Below are positions 1-9,605 of a stretch of DNA of 64,000 nt, piece after piece. Every line of letters begins with the position of its first letter. The first letter of the stretch is position 1. A program made the translations under genes and the position numbers. The notes beneath the pieces are model-generated. The model made no database searches. It was not told the origin of the DNA and was given only the letters and a program-made list of their open reading frames with translations. Origin of the DNA: Exophiala sp. HKRS030 (Eukaryota > Ascomycota > Eurotiomycetes > Chaetothyriales > Herpotrichiellaceae); the NCBI GenBank assembly GCA_023897205.1, contig JAHWDD010000007.1:1240001-1304000 (forward strand). Direction: 5' to 3'.

Positions 1-2
1 TG

Positions 3-242
3 GGTGTCCAGTATAAGACCATCACAGACACGAAGGTCTCCGACCAACAACGGTCCAGCGACACCATCTTAGGCGCCATCTACAAATTCTCTCCACTCTG
101 GAAAAGGTTGACGAGGGCAATGAAGGAACGCACCATGGACGATTCTGTCCGACCTCAATCGCAAATCGTCGAGAACGCAACCCGGCCGCACCGCCGAGGT
201 GCGGACTTTGCTGTCTACCAGCTTCGCAAAACTGCAGAGTAG
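3..242 (+). CDS. Possible 3' end of a gene truncated by the window edge
   Basis: A frame is open from base 3 to a TAG at 240-242 (about 79 residues) with no internal stop. The amino-acid composition is ordinary for a protein: mixed charged and hydrophobic, ending in LRKTAE. The other two plus frames are broken or show biased composition. I do not recognise a family, and the start lies outside the window. It could be a last exon, or a chance open stretch. Confidence 0.3.
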   Translation, partial: GVQYKTITDTKVSDQQRSSDTILGAIYKFSPLWKRLTRAMKERTMDDSVRPQSQIVENATRPHRRGADFAVYQLRKTAE

Positions 243-693
243 ATCGCCACCGAGGAAATCCACTAAGCTCAGAGGCTACTTGTGTAATCAACGAGGTCGC
301 TCCAACATAGAATGCCTGTCTTCCATAGCGAAGGATGGTAGGCAACGAACGACTGTACTACTATAGCCGGAGACATCCTTACGTGAGCTTGGAAGCTCGT
401 TGATGTACAAGTGGAAAAGCTGAAACGTATCTCGTCGCAATTGACAGACGAGCTCAAGATGTCGACAGCGTCAAAAACCATGGTCGTTGAAGATCCGAAC
501 TGATATGTTCATATCTCGTCATTTACTGTCCATGGCACTCCGTTGCGGCTACTTCAGATCGCAACCTGCCAGCGAACCTTTTGTTGAATACTTAAAATGT
601 AGTCCACCTTGTATTATACAGAGAAGATATACAGAGAAAAAGTCATCTAGACATAAGATTCTACTTTTCCAATCATCATCGTCCTCTTCCTTC
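243..693. other. Intergenic region, no feature recognised
   Basis: Short stretch between a possible truncated gene and the 3' end of the Hrd3-like gene on the minus strand. It probably includes that gene's 3' UTR. The few open frames here are short and lack family features. Confidence 0.4.
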
Positions 694-3418
694 TTAATGA
701 CCGACCCCACCAGCGACCCAATTATTGAATTCGGGATCGCCAGGTCCAGGGAAGAAGCCGTTGCCCTGCTGCGCCTGCGCCTGTGGTTGCGTTGGCACAC
801 GAGGCTGAGCCTGAGCCTGAGCCTGAGCTCTCGCACGCTCTTGAGCTTCGCGTCTCTCCTGCTCCAAGCCCCTCTGGCGAGCCTGTCTCGCATACACGAG
901 CAGAGCCAGAGCTCCGGCGAGCGCGATAATGATCAGACTCTCGACCAAGCCGTCGTCGATGTCCTCCCACTCATCGGCGCCGTACACGTCCTCGCCGTGC
1001 CTCTGCCCCTCTCTGCCCGCATAGTCGGAATCGCCACCGGGCATCCCGGGCTCCGCGTACCCCAGCATCTCCTCGTCCCCGTCGCGTTCCCGCATCATCG
1101 CCGCAGCTTCTTGGGCGTCCATCTCTTCCGCCGCGTCGAGGAACCGGTTGACCCACTCGCCCCACGACTTGGGCCGTTTCTTATCCTCGTCCTCGTCCTC
1201 GCGGATCGAGTTGACCTTGCCACCGCTCACGCCGTTCCACCAGCTCCGCAGCCTTAACTTGGCCAGCGCGAGCGTAACGGGCAGGTACGCCTCCTTGTTC
1301 ATCTCCAGCGCGAGATCGTAGTATCGTTTCGCCATGTGGAAATCCTGCGTCACGGAACCGATGCCGTTCTCGTGCATCCATCCCAGATTCCAGAGCGCCT
1401 GGGCGCTGTGGTGGCTTTCTGCCGCTGTCGTGTAACATGTCGTCGCTCTTTCGAGGTTGCTCTTCACCTCGTCTTCTTTGGTGTCGTTGGGCAACAACCC
1501 ACGCAGCACATGCGGTGATGATCTGAGGCTAAGATAGTAATCCCCCATCTTGATCAGTGAATCCACATTTGACTGCTTCGCACTCCTCGTAAAGTACGCC
1601 AGCGCGAGGTACTCGTCGTCCAGCAATCTACTTCGCCCAGCCCCGACTTCGGGTTTGCTCGAAAAAAGCATCGAGAGACCTGGAACATCAAGGACACTGG
1701 TCTTGCGGTCCAGTAGGTAAGCCACGTTGGCCTGGGCATTCTCGTACCCGGCCTCAGCAGCCTTGATGCTCGCGACTAGTGCTCTCTCCCAATCGCCCCG
1801 TTCGTAAGCAGAGTTGGCCTCGGAGAAACTCGAATGCAAGCCCTCTGCTCGCTCAGCGACGAGCTTATAATAGACGCTCGCCAGGCCGCAGTTTCTTTCC
1901 CGTCCGACACCTTGATTGGTAAGTTCGGCTAGATAATAGAATGCTTCCATGACTCCAGCGCCAGCGGCGAGTTCGAAATAACGCGACGCCGTCTCGATAT
2001 CACCCTGATCGAGGAACAGAACGCCCAACGCCGACTGCGCAATGGGTAGACTCTGTTCCGCTGCAGCCTTGAGGTATGTCCCTGCCCGGAGGCCATCTTT
2101 TGGCACACCCAGCCCGTCCCTGTACATCAGACCGATATGATACTGAGCGAAACTATCGCCATTCGCAATTGCTCGTTTGAACCACATTGCAGCTTTCTCA
2201 AAGTTCTGATCGACACCCTCACCTCGTAGAAACATGCGCCCGAGGTATGCTGCGGCCTTGGCTGCCACACGGTCGATGCCCTTGGGTGCCTTGGGACTGA
2301 CCTTGCCGTCCTTGCCCCAGTATGCACGTGCAACCTTCATAAACTGACGGTGTGCTTTGCGGAAATTTTTCTTGTATCCACGCGGCGCTTCGTAATAGTG
2401 CTTCCCAATTCCAAGCATGGCCGTGAAATCCCCCTGTCGTTCTTTCGTGTCAAGGTAATCCAGCACGTCATCAATGTGTGTAGTTATCACACCATCTCTT
2501 GGTGCGTTGGGCCCCGAAGAACTCACGCTTGCGCCTTCGCCATAGATCCCACCATCCACTTCAACCCAACGATATGCATTTCGCGTGAAGCTAAGTCCTC
2601 CCGGTGGGCCCGCCGCCCAGAAGTCCATTGCCTTGTCTGCCACACGCTTATAAAATGATACTGCTTTGTTGCAGTCCCGCGGGCATCCAACGCCTGCGTG
2701 ATAACGGTATGCGAGGGTCATTTCTGAGTTGATGTTGTCTTGTCCCGCGGCAAAGGTGTGGTAGAGTAGAGCTTTGGCTTGATCACGGGGGGCACCACCT
2801 AACCCAGTACCATATATCAAGCCTGACATGTATTGCGCCGTGCTATTGCCATTGAGAGAAGCGAGTTTATTGTACCATGCCAGGGATTCGGGGGTGTTTC
2901 GTGGATAGGAGAAGTTGCCATAGAAATTCATTTCGGCAAGTATGAACATCGCATCTGGGTCTTCAAAGAGGGCAGCAGTCTTGAGTGTTTCAACAGCCTT
3001 GCGCAGGTCGCCTTTCACTTGCGGTGTCTCATCGTCGTGTCGGGCTGGTGCGTTCATGAAGAGGGTGCGGAAGATTAAGCGGAGATAGTACCAGATGTTC
3101 TCGAGTAAAGAAGTTGGCTGAGCAGGGGTGACACTATCTTTCCAGGTCGGCTCGAAGTCCCGTAGGATAGACCAGACATCGTGAACCACATTATTACCGC
3201 CATTTGCCCAGTAGTTCTGTTTCTGCTCTTCGTCAGGAATGAGATCGCTCGGAGCGTCCACAAGCTGCCGGACTGTCTCTTTAGCTTGCACAGTGGCTTT
3301 CGTATGTGAGGAAATTATGGCAAGAGCGCAGAAAAGTGCTATACGGTCTGTTAAATCCAGAGCATTGTGGCGCTCGCGTGAACATACCTAGAAGCACTTC
3401 AGCAAAGAACCGCCTCAT
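694..3418 (-). CDS. HRD3: Hrd3/SEL1L-type Sel1-repeat subunit of the ER-associated degradation (ERAD) ubiquitin ligase
   Basis: Two exons: 3388-3418 (31 nt, start ATG at 3418) and 694-3338, with a 49 nt GT-AG intron at 3339-3387. The join adds a signal peptide (starts MRRFFAEVLL, then a hydrophobic run) to a body of many Sel1/TPR-like repeats, recognisable as A-x2-YLGRMFLRGEG, AQYHIGLMYRDG and ALWNLGWMHENG. One membrane segment lies near the C terminus (LVESLIIIALAGALALLVY), followed by an Ala/Gln/Pro-rich cytosolic tail. About 891 residues, close to yeast Hrd3 (833). In this family the lumenal repeats recruit misfolded glycoproteins and stabilise the Hrd1 ligase. Topology (lumenal repeats, single C-terminal anchor) fits. 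The tail is encoded by a CTGAGC hexanucleotide repeat. Divergent from the Zn2Cys6 regulator downstream. Confidence 0.9.
805..828. repeat. Hexanucleotide microsatellite (CTGAGC)4
   Basis: Four perfect tandem copies of ctgagc within the last part of the Hrd3-like gene. They encode the alternating Ala-Gln tract of its C-terminal tail. The period keeps the reading frame, so copy-number change would only alter tail length. Confidence 0.8.
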
Positions 3419-3989
3419 ACTGCTGATGTTTCAGTCGTCCTATCACCGGGATAGCATTTTGAAGCGGTGCACGAAGACTTCGTCTCTGATGTGCAGGAGG
3501 TCTTATTGCCAAATAAATCACGAACGATGCACGCTGAAATATAGGATGTAATCTGTACTCGACTCAATCAAGCCAGCTTGCCAACATGCGCACTCGGTCC
3601 AATGACGTCCCGTGCAGCCTCGTGCAGCCTCATTCGGCATTGACCAATGAATGACGCCTGTGCTTAGTCAACCCTTTCTCGACTACGGAGTAGCATAGAT
3701 ACGAGGAAATGTCCTGGCGATATTCCAACAAAAGTCACTGGTGACAACGCTTCGTCTCAGCAGCTAGAAACCATCAGTATTGGCTGATCAGTCCTTGTTA
3801 TATGACGCTCTAGTTGATGCCCCTGTTGGTGCGATCAAGTGCTTGTATCATATCAAATATCAACACCGTGAAATCGCCTGGTTGGCATTTGTCAGCACAC
3901 CTGGCGAGTTATCTCAGGCTCCAGTTGCAACTGCCTTGCGTACAGAGAACATTTTCAGATACAGAGAAAACTGCGTGATCCTCAAGGCA
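3419..3989. other. Divergent promoter region between the Hrd3-like gene and a Zn2Cys6 regulator
   Basis: About 570 bp with no independent gene. It should hold both promoters. A tandem cgtgcagcct duplication is visible at about 3611-3631 and one TACTCCGTA-type motif (acggagta) at 3685. The frame of the downstream regulator is open back to about 3780 but has no ATG before 3990. Confidence 0.5.
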
Positions 3990-6900
3990 ATGTTCCAATT
4001 CAGCGCCGGAAATATTTCGCACGAGGCTAGCGTCGATAATACGATGCCAGCCTCGCGTAACCAAGTCTCCGGTGGTGAGAAACGTCAGATCACCAGGAAT
4101 CGTATTAGTTACTCCTGTCAGACATGCCGGAAACGAAAAGTAAAATGCGATAAGGTACATCCAGTCTGTGGGGGATGCAAAAAAGCAAACGAAGATTGTG
4201 TATACAACGATGAAACCAAACCAACCATTATCGCCACCACCGAGATATCAGACGGGTCGAAGAAGCGGAGGACGACATATGAAAGGCAAGAATCGACTTC
4301 GGTCTCGTCGTCCAGCCCATCTCAGGACAAGGCGATACCGCCTCCTCCTCAGTTAAAAGCAATCGAGGAGCAGTTGCATCGCTTGACTTCAATGGTCGAT
4401 GCACTCCGAAAATCTGGAGGCAACGAGTCGCAACTCCGCGATTTGCTCACCCCAGTGCCTTCCCAGTCGGAACATGATTCGGATGAAACAGCGTCTCGGC
4501 CGGACCTCAGTCTCGGGATGTTTCGCTCCAGAAACTCAGGATCACCAAAAGACGTGAATGAATTGAATCGGCCTTTGTCTAGTCTCAAATTGACCAACGG
4601 CAACAGCAAACGGACTGTTGAAGATCCATTTTGGATACATATCTCTGACGAGTTGGATCAGCTTAACCACATGATGAGACGTCACAATAACGTCTCTGGT
4701 AGTACAACAAGTGTGCAGAACAAAAATTGCGATGAAGCAAGGCCTTCAGCTAATGGACCACATGTTGAACCTGTCAAGGACGATTTCTGGGAGCCGATGA
4801 GTTTTGAGACGGCCTCTGCGGCTAATGGTACCAACTCCTACGATCCCGACAGTGATTGTACCATGTGTCAAAAAGTACCATTTTCCAAGGCAACTTTGTT
4901 ACAAGCATTACCGATAAATTGCTCACACGCAACTGCCTACCACCATCTCTTTAAAGCTTTTCCGACCAGGGCTCAGAGCAATGTCCTTCTCCGATGTTGG
5001 CTGTCAACCGTCTATCCGATTCTACCTCTTCATATTCCAGGTGAAATTTTGGAGAAACACGAGATGCTTTGGAATCGAATCGAAACAGTGGGATTGGCAC
5101 AAATGCAATTACACTATCCGGATCTTGAAATATACTCCATAATGTATGTGATCTGGTATGCTGGAGTACTCGGCCTATCCAGAAAAGGTCTGCAACGTTG
5201 GTTTCCAGATTCAACACGTGCCGACTTGGCTACCAAATTTCACGGCAGCGTAGTCTATACACTGCACCTGGGACACTTCACGCGGGATGTTAGCCTCCAG
5301 AAGCTCGCTGCCTTGGTTATGGTGCAGTCTTTGCCCATTGCTGAAGAAGACCCTATCCAAGCCAGCCTTTATACTCAGCTCAACGTCAGGCTGGGTCTGG
5401 CGATGGGTCTACACCGAGAACCAACTCTATTTGACCTACCCGTCGCTGAGGAAGGCATGCGTCGCCGAATATGGTGGCAACTGGTGCAATTGGACACCTC
5501 TCTTGTCATCTCTACTGGATACCCGACATTAATTTCAGAAAATGTCTCTGATACGAGAATCAATTGTGAAGACAAGGATGCGTTCATTTCTGATGACGAC
5601 GAGGCGATAAGCCTTGAGGGTGGGAAGAAGCCAAAGCCGTTCTCGTGGGGTGAAACTCACTCTACCGACGAAAACGGCAATTTGACACTTCACCGCACCA
5701 TGAGCCTCGTAGCAAGGGCGAGATCGGTTCAGGCATGTGCCTTGCGTGCTATCGTCGATACCCACCTAGGAACTAAAACGATCACCAGCACCGATATGCA
5801 AGAATTGAAGAGAGTCATGGCTGAAGCTGAGGAGCAGATCAACGACATCATCGCTCAGATCCCGGCCAAGGGCTTACCTGAGATGGGCTTCGTTCCTGAA
5901 GGACCCAATGGGAAATCGAGACAAGCCTACAGTCTCGACTGCGACTCGTCTATGAGCAGTACCGTCACTGAGAAGGATCTCGCATTCTACCAGAATTATG
6001 TGAGCGATGATAATCTAGCAACGCCCCTTGCACGTTATCATCGACAGAGACTGGCGGTCTTCAACAAGTGGGCTCGTATCACCCTTTCGATGTTGAAAGA
6101 TAAACTACATTGTGTGGCATATGCTCCCTTTCTGAAAAATGCCAAGAGCAAACTGTGGACGGTTGGGAGGCAGTGCGCTTTGCATAACTGCCACAGTTTT
6201 ATGAGAAAGTTCATCTCCTTGGTGGAAGATCCTGACCTTGAAACCTTCCGATGGACTTGGCCCGCAATGTACGGCCCCTTACATGCCGGACTGATCATGC
6301 TCGTCGATCTCTACGCACAGCCTGACAGTGTGGAAGCACCGCGGTCCAGGGAACTCATTGACAAGGTCTTCTCACTTTCCGATCCGCGGGCTGGAATTGT
6401 TGGGGGTCCCAATGGGGTCACCATTCAAAGGCCTCTCCGCGAAGGTGGCGTGGAACCGTGGGATATGTTGCGAGGCCTTCGCTCCGCTGCCTGGCAGATG
6501 GCAGGACTTGACCCCAACGTGCTTTGGACCCAGGAGGATCAACTCAAGCTAGGTCTTGCGACTCCCCTCACAGATGCCCAGAAGATAGCCCAGAGTTTGA
6601 GGGAGGACAGCATCTATGAGACTGGGGACGGGCAAGCAAACCTTAATCTTGCTACCAAAACCGACCTTAGAAATCAATCAACAGAACAGGGAATTCGATA
6701 CATGGTAAGCCTGGCGTCCAGCGAATTGAATGGTGACAAGGAAGTCGACGAGTACAATTGTTCTCGAGCAGTCAGGAACAGATTTCTCCGTGATATCGAA
6801 AATGGAGACCGTCGAGGTCATGGTCTCAAGCTAGCGCAATTAGAAGGACAGCAGAAAATGCCTTTCCCATTGAGTGGCTGTATGGAGAGATGCTCCCAAC

Positions 6901-7361
6901 AAGCCGTCGGTGGTGATGTCCCTAGCTCGTGCTTAGGAAGTGGGAAAGCAGTCCTCAGACCCACCGCAGTCGGCTACCACCCGTGCACTGGTCAGGTTGG
7001 GACGTCAGACAATACCACCGACAAGAAGGAAAACGATGGAGCAGACCCGTTGTTTCAGCAGGATGGATATATCGGCAGTCAAACCGACGGTGATCTGCCG
7101 TCTGTGGAAATTAATACACTACAACAGAGCTTTGGAGGACCAAATGGAAATGGATTGGATTCTTCTGGAATGCAAACTGGTCATGGCATTCAAGCAAACG
7201 AGCAAACTTTCGGTACATATAAGGAGACTCAGAATACTACATCGGCGCCTTCTGCGGCAGAAGACTTCGGGTTTGACTGGGCTCGTTGGGACTCTGTGTT
7301 TGGACAGTATACTGGTTTTACTGATATGATGGAAGATGTGACATTGTCATGGGTTGAGTAA
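3990..7361 (+). CDS. Zn2Cys6 (GAL4-type) transcription factor with fungal-specific regulatory domain
   Basis: About 1123 residues from the first ATG at 3990; an ATG at 4044 is an alternative. The zinc cluster is at residues 43-70 with cysteines 43, 46, 53, 60, 63 and 70 (spacing 2-6-6-2-6) and basic RKRKVKCDK between. A Ser/Pro-rich linker and a probable coiled segment follow. A long middle region matches the fungal-specific transcription factor domain, with the typical RLGLAMGLHREP and RRRIWWQLVQLD segments. The C terminus is Gln/Asn/acidic with aromatic residues (DFGFDWARWDSVFG), as in activation domains. The frame is open for about 70 codons upstream without ATG, so an upstream exon cannot be excluded. 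Target genes are unknown; no metabolic cluster touches it directly. Confidence 0.88.
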   Translation: MFQFSAGNISHEASVDNTMPASRNQVSGGEKRQITRNRISYSCQTCRKRKVKCDKVHPVCGGCKKANEDCVYNDETKPTIIATTEISDGSKKRRTTYERQESTSVSSSSPSQDKAIPPPPQLKAIEEQLHRLTSMVDALRKSGGNESQLRDLLTPVPSQSEHDSDETASRPDLSLGMFRSRNSGSPKDVNELNRPLSSLKLTNGNSKRTVEDPFWIHISDELDQLNHMMRRHNNVSGSTTSVQNKNCDEARPSANGPHVEPVKDDFWEPMSFETASAANGTNSYDPDSDCTMCQKVPFSKATLLQALPINCSHATAYHHLFKAFPTRAQSNVLLRCWLSTVYPILPLHIPGEILEKHEMLWNRIETVGLAQMQLHYPDLEIYSIMYVIWYAGVLGLSRKGLQRWFPDSTRADLATKFHGSVVYTLHLGHFTRDVSLQKLAALVMVQSLPIAEEDPIQASLYTQLNVRLGLAMGLHREPTLFDLPVAEEGMRRRIWWQLVQLDTSLVISTGYPTLISENVSDTRINCEDKDAFISDDDEAISLEGGKKPKPFSWGETHSTDENGNLTLHRTMSLVARARSVQACALRAIVDTHLGTKTITSTDMQELKRVMAEAEEQINDIIAQIPAKGLPEMGFVPEGPNGKSRQAYSLDCDSSMSSTVTEKDLAFYQNYVSDDNLATPLARYHRQRLAVFNKWARITLSMLKDKLHCVAYAPFLKNAKSKLWTVGRQCALHNCHSFMRKFISLVEDPDLETFRWTWPAMYGPLHAGLIMLVDLYAQPDSVEAPRSRELIDKVFSLSDPRAGIVGGPNGVTIQRPLREGGVEPWDMLRGLRSAAWQMAGLDPNVLWTQEDQLKLGLATPLTDAQKIAQSLREDSIYETGDGQANLNLATKTDLRNQSTEQGIRYMVSLASSELNGDKEVDEYNCSRAVRNRFLRDIENGDRRGHGLKLAQLEGQQKMPFPLSGCMERCSQQAVGGDVPSSCLGSGKAVLRPTAVGYHPCTGQVGTSDNTTDKKENDGADPLFQQDGYIGSQTDGDLPSVEINTLQQSFGGPNGNGLDSSGMQTGHGIQANEQTFGTYKETQNTTSAPSAAEDFGFDWARWDSVFGQYTGFTDMMEDVTLSWVE

Positions 7362-7980
7362 TATTCCCTCGGAAATCGCAAGATCAGTCGAGATCTTGGA
7401 ATGAGGACATATAAATATATGACAACATACGTCTGTTCAGCATTTCATATGTCAAGGGGCTGAGTTATGGTGAAGTCATGGCAGTCTCACCAGGACATTG
7501 CTCAGATGTGTACAAGATTGCAATACACCGTTGGACATGGACAGCGATTGCGTCGCGTATGGGCCACAATTTCCGAGATGCCTCTGATGCCATCATCCTC
7601 TCTTGCCCTCGACATTAACGTTCAGCATCATATGACCAAACAAGGCAGTGGTTTTTCAAAGCCAGAAGTTGAAAGAATCAAACATTGAGGCTGAGGACAG
7701 CTGGCATCACTTCGCCGTCAATACAAAGCTGGAGTGAAGAAAGAACAAGCCGTGACTTTCACCACCACTGCCTACACAACGATTCACTTGTCACTCATCT
7801 GTCTTCATGAGACGCGTGACAACGACGTCACGGCACGATTCACCAATACTTGATGTTGATTCACGCATGGTATATACGCGCGTCTTTCCAGCCATGTTTC
7901 GGTCGTATCGTTTTGTTTCCTCCCACTTTCGTCCGCATCCTCCCTCTCAGTTCTCCCCCATGCTAGTCGACGACAACAAC
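7362..7980. other. Intergenic region between regulator and BTB gene
   Basis: About 620 bp holding the 3' UTR of the regulator and the promoter/5' UTR of the BTB gene. A tatata-type stretch at about 7870 could be a TATA element. No additional gene is convincing. Confidence 0.4.
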
Positions 7981-8849
7981 ATGGCTACTCTCAGTGATCA
8001 GACCAAGATCGATCAATCAAAGATGAGCGCAGTGTACGTTGTTCAACTCTTCTCAGAAACCTCACCAGCTGACATTGTTGTTGTTGTAGGCACGCTCAGT
8101 CACCGGCCATCAAGGTGATTGTTGGCGACGAGGGAGACTTCGTCAAAACACCTACCGATCTCATCCAGTCCAACGTCTTTTACGTCAACAAGTCGTTTCT
8201 CGTGCATCACTCGCGATACTTCAAGATCCTTCTGGACACGGCACCACCTCGCGACGTCGTCCGTCTGCAACCACCAAAAGGGTGCGACGCGGAGATGTTT
8301 GGGTGCTGGCTGGACGCGCTGTATCAAGGCAAGGTCGACTTGTCTGAAGATACTGCCGGCGGAGGACTCCCAGAACTCAGAGGTACCTATGCCTTTGCGA
8401 ATTTCCTGGGATCTTCAACTTTCAAAAATCTCATCGTCGATGCCGTGCAGAGCGAATGGGCCCTTGACGACTGGGCACCACCTGACCTCTTCGTTGCCAC
8501 GTGCGATGACCCGGCCACGGACTTGCTCGACGACTACGTGCTTGAGTGCGTCGCCTACAAGATCTTGAAGCAGGGCTGGACGAAGGACGGATCGGAGGAA
8601 GACTGGGACTATGTCGTCGCCGACGAAAGCACCGAGAATGACCATGTCCCTGACCGCTCCACCTCCTTCTTGAGACTTGTGCAAAGAGTCGACAGGCTGA
8701 GGGAGGAAGAGGTCAGAGGCAGGCTGATGGACCCGACCAAGCGCGTGGACTGCAGATGGCACGAACATGCGACAATGGAATCTCGCCGTCAGTGCCACCG
8801 ATTCGACAACAACTCCGCAGTCACCGAAAGTCACCTTTTCACGACCTAG
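7981..8849 (+). CDS. BTB/POZ domain protein
   Basis: Two exons, 7981-8033 and 8090-8849, with a 56 nt intron (gtacgt at 8034, branch-like ctgac, ttgtag). The phase-2 join gives AVHAQSPAIKVIVGDEG. About 270 residues. The N-terminal half reads as a BTB fold: FYVNKSFLVHHSRYF matches the family pattern (f.vhk.vL...S.yF), followed by LQPPKGCDAEMFGCWLDALY. This domain mediates dimerisation and often Cul3 binding, but fungal stand-alone members mostly have no assigned role. The C-terminal half (Asp/Glu- and Arg-rich) is not recognised. I chose the ATG at 7981 because it has A at -3 and G at +4. In-frame ATGs at 7960 and 7894 are alternatives. Confidence 0.8.
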
Positions 8850-9605
8850 TCGTGCAACGCTACTGACCACCGCTTCCTGCTGATTGAGCAACAAAACCAC
8901 CACGGAGCGTTGAAGCTGGCAAAAGGAGCGACAAACACAACTTCATGGGCCGTTGAAAATGGCAGAGGGGTGATGTTGTTGCGCGTAACGGTTGGATTTT
9001 CAACTGGCACAAAAGGGGTGTTGCAGCAGAAGTTGGTCAGCGGTTCTGCGTATGAAGATGCAAGTGCATTGAATGGCTTTTCCCAAACTTGTTCATCACA
9101 CGAGCGACGACGACGTGATCATTAGTGAATTGTTCAAAGACAAAGGAACAAGAATGATTTCGTTTCAGGAGAACTAGATTGGAGGAGCATGAGACTCTTC
9201 AATTCTTTAATCAGCGTCGTCGTCGATAGAAAATGATTGAATCCAAAAGTGATCTTGATTTCACTCTCTCACATTTGTTCGTGGTGTTGCTCAACTACTT
9301 TCGTATACCGTGGACTTTTCGTTCTGTTCCCCTTCTGGACGTTTGCCTACCACTGATGGTGACCCGGGGAAGGAGATGTTTGATCAAAAGTGTCTCTCTT
9401 TCATTACATTATGTACCCTTGTAAGGTATGTACAAGACTTGGGCTCTTTCGGATGCAACTTGACTACCACATTACTCGTATCTACGACGACCGTTCTTTT
9501 CCTCCCGCTCTCATACCCTTTCGACACGTACGAAAGGTTTCCCTGTAACCTCGAGATCGAGACCCATGCGATATAGCTCAAACCACATCGAGTCGGTTGA
9601 CGAGT
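8850..9605. other. Intergenic region between convergent genes
   Basis: The BTB gene (+) and beta-xylosidase (-) converge here, so both 3' UTRs lie in this 750 bp stretch. No gene is recognised. Confidence 0.4.

Noticed and set aside
487..1257. 256-codon plus-strand frame with Leu/Ser repeats
   Set aside because: Antisense to the C-terminal part of the Hrd3-like gene. The repeats are the complement of its hexanucleotide tract.
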